From: Betaproteobacteria bacterium
GTDB lineage: Bacteria > Pseudomonadota > Gammaproteobacteria > Burkholderiales > Eutrophovitaceae
Direction of reading: 5' to 3'
DNA: 24,020 nt
NCBI GenBank assembly: GCA_009886305.1
Contig: QXZO01000172.1
Span: 1-24,020, forward strand
In this document: positions 16,784 through 23,855 of the stretch, in pieces
Position numbering within the stretch: the first letter of the stretch is position 1
How the letters are laid out: each line of letters begins with the position of its first letter
Program-made: the position numbers and the translations under genes
Notes under the pieces: generated by a model
Told to the model about the DNA's origin: nothing
Database searches by the model: none
Seen by the model: the letters and a program-made list of their open reading frames with translations, nothing else

Positions 16784-19162
16784 TTACGCATCAGCAATTC
16801 TATAGGGACCCTTTAGTTTTCTCGGAAGGACGCGACCCATGCGCGCGCGCCTCAGGTAGTGATGCTCAAATTTCTCACCTGACAGCAAAATTATGTCTTC
16901 CTTTTGAGCTCTGGGCGATCGTCCTATTACTTTAACGCTGTGCTTCGGGGTTACAGCAACAATTGCGAGTTTATCCTCGTCATCTAAACCCATTACAATG
17001 ATGCCGCGGCCCTTGGATAGAAACTTCATCTCCTCAGCGGCAAAGGACAAAAGTTTACCCTTCTCTGATACCGAGACGACATAGCGGTCCGTCTCTTGAC
17101 TGAAGAGTCGAGGTTTTATTGGTAGTTCATCCGATGGCATTGTCATAAAATCTCTACCAGCTCTGCGGTTAGATACCATATCTCCCAACTTGGCAAAAAA
17201 TCCATAACCTCCCGTAGTCGCTACAAAAATACTGTCTTTTGTCGAGCCGGCAATACAGTGCATGAGCTGCGCGCCATCTTGCAGATCCAATAAAGATGAA
17301 GCTGGGACGCCATCTCCCCGTCCCGAGGGAAGTATATTTGCATCAATACTGTAAGCCCTTCCTTTTGAATCCAAAAATACCACTGGATCTACCGTCCTAC
17401 ACTTGATGATTGAAGCGAGACCGTCCCCCTCTTTAAAAGATAGACTACTTGGTTCAACATCCCATCCTTGCCGCATACGGATCCAACCCTTATTTGAAAA
17501 AACCACCGTAATTGGATCGTCAGACGCCTTAACTTCCAAGACGGCCTTCTCCGACATCTCTATCTTGGTCCGTCTTTTATCACCAAACTCCTTCGTGTCA
17601 GATTCTATCTCCTCGATAATGAGCTGCTCTAAACTTCCTTTATTTTTCAAAATTAACTTAAACGATTTCTGATCTTTTTTTAACGTTTTGAGCTCCTGCT
17701 CAACTTTTATATGCTCAAGTCTCGCTAGTTGTCTCAATCTCATATCTAAGATGTCATCTGCTTGGCGCTCAGACAACTCAAATTCAGACATTAAATCTTG
17801 CTTGGGTTGCTCAGAATTTCTGATAATTTTTATAACTTTGTCAATATTCAAAAGAACCAGTAACCGTCCCTGAAGGACGTGAATACGGTCTTCAACCTTT
17901 GCTAAGCGAAACTGTGTCCTCTTCGTAACAGTTTCTCTACGAAAATCAATCCACTCCGTTAAAATCTCAAGGAGATTCTTGCCAGCCGGACGTCCATCTA
18001 AGCCAACGTTTACCAGATTAATAGACGCATTAGTTTCCAGACTGGTTCTAGCTAGTAACGCATTTATAAAGTCGCCCTCATCGATCTTAGATGTCTTCGG
18101 CTCAAAAACCATACGCACCGGATTGACTCGATCCGACTCGTCCCGCATCCGATCCAAAACTGACAACATGGCCTGCTTTTCTTTTTGCTGTGAAGGTGTT
18201 ATCGACTTTTTACCCAAACGCGGCTGCGGATTCGTGATCGCATCAATCTCCTCTTGAATTTTCCTAGCAGAGACGCCCGGAGGTAACTCTGTGACAACCA
18301 GCTGCCACTGAGCTCTCGCTAACTTTTCAACTGTCCAACTAGCCCTCACTCGCATAGCACCCCGGCCTGTGATGTAAACCTCAGCGATATCAGAAGTACT
18401 GGTAATAATCTGAGCGCCTCCAGGGTAGTCAGGACCCTTTATGTATCTCATAACCTGCTTAATACTCATACCAGGGTTTTTAATGAGAGCGACGACTGCG
18501 GATGAGACCTCTCGAAGGTTATGACTTGGTACCTCCGTTGCCATTCCTACCGCTATACCACTAGCGCCGTTAAGCAATAAAACAGGTAACCGAGCTGGCA
18601 AAAAACAAGGTTCCGTGACACTACCGTCATAGTTTGGAATGAAATCAACAGTGCCCTCACTAAGCTCATTAAGTAAAACTTCAGAAAACTTTGTGAGTCG
18701 AGCCTCGGTGTATCTCATGGCCGCAGCATCATCTCCATCTCTAGATCCAAAGTTTCCCTCTCCATCGACTAAGGGGTATCGAAGAGTAAAATCCTGAGCT
18801 ATACGCACTAATGCATCGTAGACCGATGAATCTCCATGGGGGTGAAATTTACCCAGAACATCCCCTACGACTCTAGCTGACTTTTTTCTGGAATTTCCTG
18901 CAGTCGCATTCATCTCCCACATCGCGTACAAAATCCTAGACTGAACCGGTTTTTGACCGTCGGCGAGTCGCGGTAATGCTCGATCTTTAACCGTCGCAAT
19001 AGCATACTGCAGATACTGAGTAGAGGCGTATCGTCCTAATGGAATGGCATCAGCAAAATCCATGCGCTCCAACGGAGCGAAATACTCCGGGAGGGGATCA
19101 GTGGATCTTCTCTTAGGCTGGGCATTAGATTTCTTGGATGCCTTATCTTCAACTTTACTCAT
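16784..19162 (-). CDS. parC: DNA topoisomerase IV subunit A
   Basis: The catalytic A subunit that decatenates daughter chromosomes together with ParE. From the ATG at 19162 it has 792 residues. The active-site Tyr151 lies in AAAMRYTEARL. The quinolone-determining region reads HPHGDSSVYDAL, with Ser112 and Asp116 at the places of E. coli ParC S80 and E84 (a Ser/Asp pair as in GyrA). The C-terminal beta-pinwheel starts near residue 500. The start is debatable: an in-frame ATG at 19189 and a TTG at 19207 also exist. I prefer 19162 because an AGAAAGAG ribosome site lies about 9 bp ahead and the local leader matches that of parE. It is last in a parE-DUF3859-parC operon. Confidence 0.96.
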   Translation of the reverse strand: MSKVEDKASKKSNAQPKRRSTDPLPEYFAPLERMDFADAIPLGRYASTQYLQYAIATVKDRALPRLADGQKPVQSRILYAMWEMNATAGNSRKKSARVVGDVLGKFHPHGDSSVYDALVRIAQDFTLRYPLVDGEGNFGSRDGDDAAAMRYTEARLTKFSEVLLNELSEGTVDFIPNYDGSVTEPCFLPARLPVLLLNGASGIAVGMATEVPSHNLREVSSAVVALIKNPGMSIKQVMRYIKGPDYPGGAQIITSTSDIAEVYITGRGAMRVRASWTVEKLARAQWQLVVTELPPGVSARKIQEEIDAITNPQPRLGKKSITPSQQKEKQAMLSVLDRMRDESDRVNPVRMVFEPKTSKIDEGDFINALLARTSLETNASINLVNVGLDGRPAGKNLLEILTEWIDFRRETVTKRTQFRLAKVEDRIHVLQGRLLVLLNIDKVIKIIRNSEQPKQDLMSEFELSERQADDILDMRLRQLARLEHIKVEQELKTLKKDQKSFKLILKNKGSLEQLIIEEIESDTKEFGDKRRTKIEMSEKAVLEVKASDDPITVVFSNKGWIRMRQGWDVEPSSLSFKEGDGLASIIKCRTVDPVVFLDSKGRAYSIDANILPSGRGDGVPASSLLDLQDGAQLMHCIAGSTKDSIFVATTGGYGFFAKLGDMVSNRRAGRDFMTMPSDELPIKPRLFSQETDRYVVSVSEKGKLLSFAAEEMKFLSKGRGIIVMGLDDEDKLAIVAVTPKHSVKVIGRSPRAQKEDIILLSGEKFEHHYLRRARMGRVLPRKLKGPYRIADA

Positions 19163-19222
19163 TTCAAATAACTCTTTCTGTTGACTCATGTAACTACTCG
19201 TCCACAATCGGTTAAGATCATT

Positions 19223-19663
19223 TCATTTCAAATTAAACGAAAAATTGAGGAGCTCATTGCTACCGTCTGACAAGCTAAACCGCCATTCTCCAGCTGGAGC
19301 CTCATCGCTAGATCTCGCGTTGTACCCAACGCATCCGGATGCAACACCCTCTGTAACCTTAAATTTTCTTGGAACGTTATACCCCTTGTTAGGCCAACCA
19401 CCATCATCCGAAATTTCAGGATGACTTAATGATTGTGTGAGCATGTATTTGTCATCACCGAAGAAATTCACAAAAACTTCGAAACAAAACCCAAACCGAA
19501 TGATTTCATTCGCAGGAATAACCGTAGTTTTTTTTACGAGATCTTGATTTCCATTATAAATCCCGTATTCCGTAATTTTGGCATCATTAGCATGTCCATT
19601 AAATGTCACAAAACCACATAAGAAAAAAAATAATATCTGACGACAGAAGACATGTTTGCTCAT
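19223..19663 (-). CDS. Secreted DUF3859-like protein between parE and parC
   Basis: A 146-residue protein with an N-terminal signal peptide (hydrophobic core ILFFFLCGFVTFNGHA, cleavage near residue 25). The mature domain, with ITEYGIYNG near the start, IIRFGFCFEVF, LTQSLSHPEI and GEWRFSLSDG, looks like DUF3859, a small beta-sandwich family of unknown role. I assign this from memory of the pattern and with moderate confidence. Its ATG overlaps the parE stop (ATGA, 19660-19663), so it is translationally coupled to parE. parC begins 60 bp downstream. Why a secreted protein is coupled to topoisomerase IV is not clear; the arrangement may be positional rather than functional. Confidence 0.78.
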   Translation of the reverse strand: MSKHVFCRQILFFFLCGFVTFNGHANDAKITEYGIYNGNQDLVKKTTVIPANEIIRFGFCFEVFVNFFGDDKYMLTQSLSHPEISDDGGWPNKGYNVPRKFKVTEGVASGCVGYNARSSDEAPAGEWRFSLSDGSNELLNFSFNLK

Positions 19664-21648
19664 GAAAAATCCGCCTCTACTAAATTACCAAATGTCTCCA
19701 TCCAATTTCGACGCTGACCTGCATTCTCTCGAGCCATCATCATGCCAAATATATCTAAGGACTCCTCCATCACATCTTCGTATGTAACTTGTAACACCCG
19801 TCGTGTATCTGGATTTAGGGTTGTGTCCCAGAGTTGATCGGGGCTCATCTCGCCTAACCCCTTGAAACGGCTAACCGACCAGGAATCACGTTTTACACCC
19901 TCATCAACTAACTTTTCCTCGAGTATTTTAAGTTCGGCCTCATCCAGCACATATAGCTTACGTCCTGGCTTACTTTTGCCTTGAGCAGGCACATCAATTC
20001 TAAATAATGGCGGTTGCGCGATGTAAATGTGCCCACCTTGTATAAGCCTAGGAAAATGACGAAAAAATAAAGTTAATAGAAGAACTTGAATGTGGGCGCC
20101 ATCAACATCTGCATCTGCAAGAATATTAATTTTGTTATATCGCAAATTCGATAAATCTGCAGCCTCACCTAAAACATGATGGTCAACACCAATCGCGACA
20201 GCGATCGCCTCGATCTCTTTATTTGAATATAGTGAACTTGGCGCATCCTGCCATGTATTCTTCGGCTTGCCCTTGAGCGGCAAAATCGCTTGAAATTCTT
20301 TATCTCTCGCCCCTTTGGCAGATCCTCCTGCCGAGTCACCCTCAACGATAAATAGCTCATTACGCGTTGGATCTTCAGACGCACAGTCGGTCAACTTACC
20401 TGGCAAAACAGCAATACCGGAACTCTTTCTTCGTTCTGTTTTGTGTGCCGACCGCGTACGTTGAACTGCTTGACGAAGTACTAATTCCGCAATTCTTTTT
20501 CCCTCATCGACATGCTGATTTAGCCATAATTCAATTGGATCTCGAATCATCTGGGAGACGAGTTTAAATGCATCTCGGGATATCAACTCGTTTTTTACCT
20601 GTCCTTTAAATTGTGGATCAAGAATTTTACATGCGAGAACAAAATTAGCCCTGCACCACACATCATCTGCCACCACCTTCAAACCCCTTTGGCCCATTGC
20701 ATGATGATCAATGAAGCTCTTAATAGCCTGATACACGCCATCTCTCAAACCTGAGACATGTGTACCACCTTGCCTGGTAGGGATCATGTTGACATAGGAC
20801 TCGCTGATTACCTCACCATCGCCCGTCCAAGACAATGCCCACTGCGCACCTTCGCCCTCAGCAAATGAATCGGATTCAGATGAACTTGCGATATATCGCT
20901 CTCCAAAAAATGTGGTCGCTACCGCATCCTGACCAGCTATAGCCTCGGCAAAATATCCCTCAATACCCTTTGGAAAATGCCAACTCTGAATATCGATCTT
21001 CCCGTTTTTTTCTATCCCCAGAGAAAAGCGAACTCCAGGCAACAGCATGGCCTTAGCTCTAAGCAGGGCGGTAAGCTCAGCGATATCGAATTTAACACTG
21101 TCAAAATATTTCGAATCTGGCCAAAATCTAATTCGAGTGCCTGTCTTGTTGACCGGTAATTTTTTATACTTTTTTAATGGTGTTTTGACTTTACCGTTTG
21201 GACCAAATGTAATTTGGTGGAGCGCGCCATCTCTTTTAACCTCTGCTTCTAGCTTAGTCGATAGGGCATTACTGACACAAACACCAACGCCGTGCAAACC
21301 ACCAGCTATCCGGTACACCGACTCAGAATCTGTCTTCCGAAACTTTCCTCCGGAATGCAACGTCGTAAAAATAACTTGAATCGCTGGAATCTTTTTAGTT
21401 TTATGAATATCGATCGGTATACCTCTTCCGTCATCAACGACTTCAGCAGACCCATCCTCATAAACTGTGATCTCCACATTTTTTGCATATCCTGCAAGCC
21501 CCTCGTCTGAGGAGTTGTCGATGACTTCTACCAGCGCATGATTCGGATTAACCGGATCAGTGTACATACCTGGACGATGAAGGATGGGCGATAAATCCTC
21601 GAGTATTTCAATATCATCCGCGGTGTATGGTGTTGCTTTTTTACTCAT
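19660..21648 (-). CDS. parE: DNA topoisomerase IV subunit B
   Basis: The ATPase subunit of topoisomerase IV, 662 residues (E. coli ParE has 630). The GHKL ATP site includes RPGMYT (25-30), the catalytic Glu41 with Asn45 in EVIDNSSDE, and DDGRGIP (72-78). The TOPRIM domain has EGDSAGGSA, with Glu436, and the Mg-binding DADVDG, with Asp512, Asp514 and Asp516. The C-terminal RFKGLGEM motif is also present. The ATG at 21648 has an AAAGAG ribosome site 4-5 bp upstream. The stop overlaps the start of the DUF3859-like gene. The LysR gene upstream is on the same strand with a 122-bp gap that should contain the operon promoter. Confidence 0.97.
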   Translation of the reverse strand: MSKKATPYTADDIEILEDLSPILHRPGMYTDPVNPNHALVEVIDNSSDEGLAGYAKNVEITVYEDGSAEVVDDGRGIPIDIHKTKKIPAIQVIFTTLHSGGKFRKTDSESVYRIAGGLHGVGVCVSNALSTKLEAEVKRDGALHQITFGPNGKVKTPLKKYKKLPVNKTGTRIRFWPDSKYFDSVKFDIAELTALLRAKAMLLPGVRFSLGIEKNGKIDIQSWHFPKGIEGYFAEAIAGQDAVATTFFGERYIASSSESDSFAEGEGAQWALSWTGDGEVISESYVNMIPTRQGGTHVSGLRDGVYQAIKSFIDHHAMGQRGLKVVADDVWCRANFVLACKILDPQFKGQVKNELISRDAFKLVSQMIRDPIELWLNQHVDEGKRIAELVLRQAVQRTRSAHKTERRKSSGIAVLPGKLTDCASEDPTRNELFIVEGDSAGGSAKGARDKEFQAILPLKGKPKNTWQDAPSSLYSNKEIEAIAVAIGVDHHVLGEAADLSNLRYNKINILADADVDGAHIQVLLLTLFFRHFPRLIQGGHIYIAQPPLFRIDVPAQGKSKPGRKLYVLDEAELKILEEKLVDEGVKRDSWSVSRFKGLGEMSPDQLWDTTLNPDTRRVLQVTYEDVMEESLDIFGMMMARENAGQRRNWMETFGNLVEADFS

Positions 21649-21770
21649 ATAACTCTTTACTTTCTGTTGGATTCAAATGAAACGATTTTTTCACCCCTCG
21701 CTGATAGACATACGTCACACGACTTTTGATCGCCAGTTTAACTGAGTTTTTAATTACAGCAACAATATCG

Positions 21771-22736
21771 TTATTGACTCACGTCAACTACGACACCTGG
21801 CTTAGACCTTAGCCGTGGAACCGGCCTGGATGGCTTACTCGGATGCAATAAAGGAATCTTTACGAACTCATCTTTGATGAAATCAACGAAGAGCTTAACC
21901 TTACGAGGAATCAAACGAGTCGAAGGATAAACAGCTGATATTCTGATCGGATCCGGAGCATAATCGTTCAAAATTGAGACTAGAGTACCGCTCTCTATTT
22001 CCTCTTTGACAAGTAAGGCAGGCACTAGGGCGATGCCTACATCATTCATGACGGCATCCCTAATCGCGTACCCGCTATTAGCTCGGAAGTTACCTCCAAC
22101 TTTAATGGATACGAGACCTTTAGCATCACGGAAAGGCCAGACGCTAGAAAAGAGATGAGTATAGGTAATACAGTTATGGTTTTTTAATTCATTCGGTGCT
22201 TGAGGCACACCATGTTTCGACAAATACGATGTGGACGCTACGCAAACGCGAGCACTACTCCCGATATGACGCGCAACCAACTGAGAATCTTCAAGCTCAC
22301 CAAATCGGATAGCAACATCAAACCCCTCTTGCACAAGGTCAGCATAACGATCATCTAAGGATAGATCGACCCCCATACCTTCATATTGATTCCTAAATGC
22401 AAGAAGTAACGGAAGCATATAAATTTGACCAAAAGCAACAGGACTACTAATTCGAAGAGTGCCAGTGGGTTTATTCTGTAACCCAAGCACCTCAGTTTCA
22501 AGCTCATTCACGTCATCAATGATTCGCTGACAACGCTCAAAGTATTCCCTACCTGCATCCGTGAGCGATATTTTTCTAGTGGTTCTATTCAACAAACGAA
22601 CCCCAAGGCTTTGCTCCAACATGTTCATGTGCTTACTTACCGAAGGCTGCAACATTTCCAACTCTCTTGCCACAGCAGAGAAGCTCCCCGTCTCGACGAT
22701 ACGCACAAAGAGCTTCATCAACTTAAATCTATCCAT
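21771..22736 (-). CDS. LysR-family transcriptional regulator (CrgA-like subgroup)
   Basis: 321 residues from the ATG at 22736, which has AGG 7 bp upstream. An in-frame extension to 22778 reads through the AT-rich promoter palindrome and is unlikely. The N-terminal winged helix-turn-helix is typical: FVRIVETGSFSAVAREL, then PSVSKHMNMLEQSLGVRLLNR and the SLTDAGREYFERC linker helix. The effector-binding domain (about 90-295) carries VAIRFGELEDSQLVARHIG and VGIALVPALLV, as in the CrgA/DsdC-like group. Effector and targets are not known. The gene faces two putative small-RNA units, and a palindrome of LysR-box form sits 26-40 bp ahead of its start codon, with a twin copy upstream of the second sRNA. 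This suggests autoregulation and possible control of the sRNAs. Confidence 0.92.
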   Translation of the reverse strand: MDRFKLMKLFVRIVETGSFSAVARELEMLQPSVSKHMNMLEQSLGVRLLNRTTRKISLTDAGREYFERCQRIIDDVNELETEVLGLQNKPTGTLRISSPVAFGQIYMLPLLLAFRNQYEGMGVDLSLDDRYADLVQEGFDVAIRFGELEDSQLVARHIGSSARVCVASTSYLSKHGVPQAPNELKNHNCITYTHLFSSVWPFRDAKGLVSIKVGGNFRANSGYAIRDAVMNDVGIALVPALLVKEEIESGTLVSILNDYAPDPIRISAVYPSTRLIPRKVKLFVDFIKDEFVKIPLLHPSKPSRPVPRLRSKPGVVVDVSQ

Positions 22737-22758
22737 AAAACGACCTATATATAACAAT

Positions 22759-22779
22759 ATTGAATATATAATATTCAAT
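22759..22779. promoter_or_regulatory. Palindrome 1, probable LysR-type box
   Basis: ATTGAATAT-ATA-ATATTCAAT has perfect 9-bp arms around a 3-bp centre. Its core, GAATATATAATATTC (22762-22776), differs by one base from the core at 23006-23020. It lies just upstream of the LysR start and about 100 bp upstream of the first sRNA hairpin. LysR proteins usually bind interrupted dyads of this size in front of their own divergent gene. Confidence 0.55.
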
Positions 22780-22826
22780 TATCACTATTAGTCAATGTAA
22801 AAGAATATAAATGTCTAAAATAAATA

Positions 22827-22853
22827 TTGACGCAGCGCAACAATTAATATAAC
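22827..22853 (+). promoter_or_regulatory. Putative promoter of small RNA 1
   Basis: TTGACG (22827-22832) and TATAAC (22848-22853) are good hexamers, but the spacer is short (15 bp). Initiation would fall near 22860, just before the first hairpin, which fits a short transcript of about 70 nt. An activator bound upstream could compensate for the short spacer. Confidence 0.4.
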
Positions 22854-22859
22854 TTTAAA

Positions 22860-22930
22860 TCTGTTCTCTTTGATTTCCTCCTCCAAAAAGAGAAATTTTA
22901 TAAGCCCTCACTAGTGAGGGCTTTTTTTTT
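22860..22930 (+). ncRNA. Putative anti-Shine-Dalgarno small RNA, copy 1
   Basis: Predicted RNA of about 70 nt. Hairpin 1 is TTCTCTTT (22864-22871) paired with AAAGAGAA (22887-22894), with a 15-nt loop containing CCTCCTCC (22877-22884). This is complementary to strong ribosome-binding sites of the form GGAGGAGG. Ten bases later comes the terminator hairpin GCCCTCA-CTAG-TGAGGGC, ending in nine T. The layout matches the CcsR/cuckoo class of alphaproteobacterial sRNAs, where the CCUCCUCCC loop is the seed; that homology is by analogy only. The T-tract fixes the + strand. A very similar copy follows 241 bp downstream. Expression and the 5' end are not shown by sequence. Confidence 0.65.
22904..22930 (+). 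terminator. Intrinsic terminator of small RNA 1
   Basis: A perfect 7-bp stem GCCCTCA/TGAGGGC with loop CTAG, followed by T x9 (22922-22930). It is extended by AA/TT at the stem base. This is a textbook rho-independent terminator on the + strand with no protein gene upstream of it, which is what points to a small RNA. Confidence 0.9.
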
Positions 22931-23005
22931 GGTTCGCAACATATTAGTCATTTCCGAGCCTTAATAGGAACGTTTTGATTAAAATTAGTATATGGTATAT
23001 TTATG

Positions 23006-23020
23006 GAATATATTATATTC
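23006..23020. promoter_or_regulatory. Palindrome 2, second probable regulator box
   Basis: GAATATA-T-TATATTC is a perfect palindrome around one central base. It matches the core of palindrome 1 in 14 of 15 positions and lies 100 bp upstream of the second sRNA hairpin, as palindrome 1 does for the first. It is probably bound by the same regulator. Confidence 0.5.
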
Positions 23021-23100
23021 ATATTAGGTGTATTGTGTTTATTTAAGAATAAAAATACTATTCCTTCTATCGCAGTTACATAAGTTTTATTTAACTGCCT

Positions 23101-23171
23101 TGGTATCTCTTTAATTACCTCCTCCCTAAAGAGAAATCTCTTAGCCCCCCTCCCCCTGGGGGGTTTTTTTT
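23101..23171 (+). ncRNA. Putative anti-Shine-Dalgarno small RNA, copy 2
   Basis: Homolog of the RNA at 22860-22930. The hairpin TCTCTTTA (23106-23113) pairs with TAAAGAGA (23127-23134). Its 13-nt loop is ATTA followed by CCTCCTCCC (23118-23126), the full CCUCCUCCC seed known from CcsR/cuckoo sRNAs. After AATCTCTTAG comes the terminator C6-loop-G6 with T x8. Stem sequence, loop motif and the distance to the terminator are kept relative to copy 1, while the terminator stem has changed completely. No convincing promoter hexamers are seen, so the 5' end is estimated from copy 1. Confidence 0.65.
23145..23171 (+). terminator. Intrinsic terminator of small RNA 2
   Basis: CCCCCC (23145-23150) pairs with GGGGGG (23158-23163) across the loop TCCCCCT, followed by eight T (23164-23171). 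It is strong and reads on the + strand. Its stem is unlike that of copy 1, although both start with the same AGCCC. Confidence 0.9.
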
Positions 23172-23256
23172 ATGGGAAACGAGTCAGTTCAAAGGCTTTT
23201 TTACTGTATCCTTTCCACAGAATTAAAAAGCCAATCAATATCGAGGATCGCATCAA

Positions 23257-23430
23257 GTGCCAACAAAACTTACTTTATTGAACATTTTGATCAGCCTGAC
23301 TATGCTTGGACATACGCCAGTCTCGTTTGCGATCAGCGACAAAGAAATCATCACGAAACTGAGCAGTCCAGAAAATAGTACTGTTGATATTGCTGATACG
23401 GATGAGACAATAACCGGTCATCGGAGCTAG
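23257..23430 (+). CDS. Possible small secreted peptide, unrecognised
   Basis: A 57-residue frame from GTG. It starts with a plausible signal peptide (MPTKLTLLNILISLTMLG, then HTPVSFA as cleavage region) and continues with a polar segment (SDKEIITKLSSPENSTVDI). A GAGG stands 10 bp upstream. No homolog is recognised, and the frame is short enough to occur by chance or to be the remnant of a longer gene. The adjacent downstream 170 bp also has an unexplained open stretch in another frame, which might indicate decay by frameshift. Treat as tentative. Confidence 0.25.
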   Translation: MPTKLTLLNILISLTMLGHTPVSFAISDKEIITKLSSPENSTVDIADTDETITGHRS

Positions 23431-23601
23431 ATCGACCAGGATATGAAACCCCTATTCGACAAAAAAAATTTGGTATGGCCGCTACAGCGCCCATGCACGA
23501 GCGCTTAAGCACGATAGTCGCAAATACCCACCTCATCTTCTGGAAACTTTGGACACAGCCGCTCCAGGGAGCATTCTGATCTACAGATATTAAAAAAGCT
23601 T

Positions 23602-23814
23602 ATGGCAGAAATATTCGACTCGATTGCAATTGTGAAAAATAAAATCGCGGCACTGACTGAAGAGCACCGAGACTTGGATGAAGCGATTACAGCACTAAAC
23701 CAATCGCATCAACCTAACGAATTACAAATACGACGGATGAAGAAACGCAAACTACTACTAAAAGACCAAATTCTTCAACTTCAAAAAATGCTGGTGCCGG
23801 ATGCGCTGGCATAA
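23602..23814 (+). CDS. YdcH/DUF465 family small coiled-coil protein
   Basis: 70 residues that are almost entirely helical and charged: EEHRDLDEAITALNQ, then a loop (SHQPNE), then LQIRRMKKRKLLLKDQILQL. The H--LD--I--L first half and the basic KKRKL-LKD second half are the DUF465/YdcH pattern, a short antiparallel helical hairpin of unknown function that is widespread in proteobacteria. Length is normal for the family. No strong ribosome site is visible. It ends just before a two-way terminator shared with the convergent ilvD gene. Confidence 0.88.
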   Translation: MAEIFDSIAIVKNKIAALTEEHRDLDEAITALNQSHQPNELQIRRMKKRKLLLKDQILQLQKMLVPDALA

Positions 23815-23841
23815 AAAAACCACCTCGAGGGTGGTTTTTTT
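23813..23841. terminator. Bidirectional terminator between ydcH and ilvD
   Basis: ACCACC (23819-23824) and GGTGGT (23830-23835) form the stem around TCGAG. A run of A lies before it and a run of T after it, so both strands end in a U-tract. It serves the rightward DUF465 gene and the leftward ilvD gene. Confidence 0.85.
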
Positions 23842-23855
23842 ATTTTTTTAGATTT

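Larger units (their letters stand above)
22762..23171 (+). repeat. Tandem duplication of a promoter-sRNA unit
   Basis: Two units with a period of about 241-244 bp. Shared landmarks in the same order are: the 15-bp palindrome core (22762 and 23006), AAGAATA (22801 and 23045, both at offset 39), CGCAG (22831 and 23071, offsets 69 and 65), the TCTCTTT hairpin with its CCTCCTCC loop (22865 and 23106, offsets 103 and 100), then a terminator. The sequence between the landmarks has diverged, so the duplication is old and the retained parts are probably functional. Confidence 0.6.

Noticed and set aside
21734..21744. CAGTT-T-AACTG palindrome in front of parE
   Set aside because: Short AT-rich dyad with arms of 5 bp; expected by chance and without a partner site.
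22741..23171. CRISPR array or transposon ends
   Set aside because: The repeated palindromes occur only twice, 244 bp apart, with dissimilar intervening sequence and no cas or transposase gene.
23351..23536. Leftward 61-codon frame in the sRNA-ydcH spacer
   Set aside because: No ribosome site, no signal peptide or domain pattern, and overlaps another weak candidate; not supportable.
23172..23600. Third copy of the sRNA unit
   Set aside because: No CCTCCTCC loop, TCTCTTT hairpin or matching palindrome is found after 23171; only two copies exist here.
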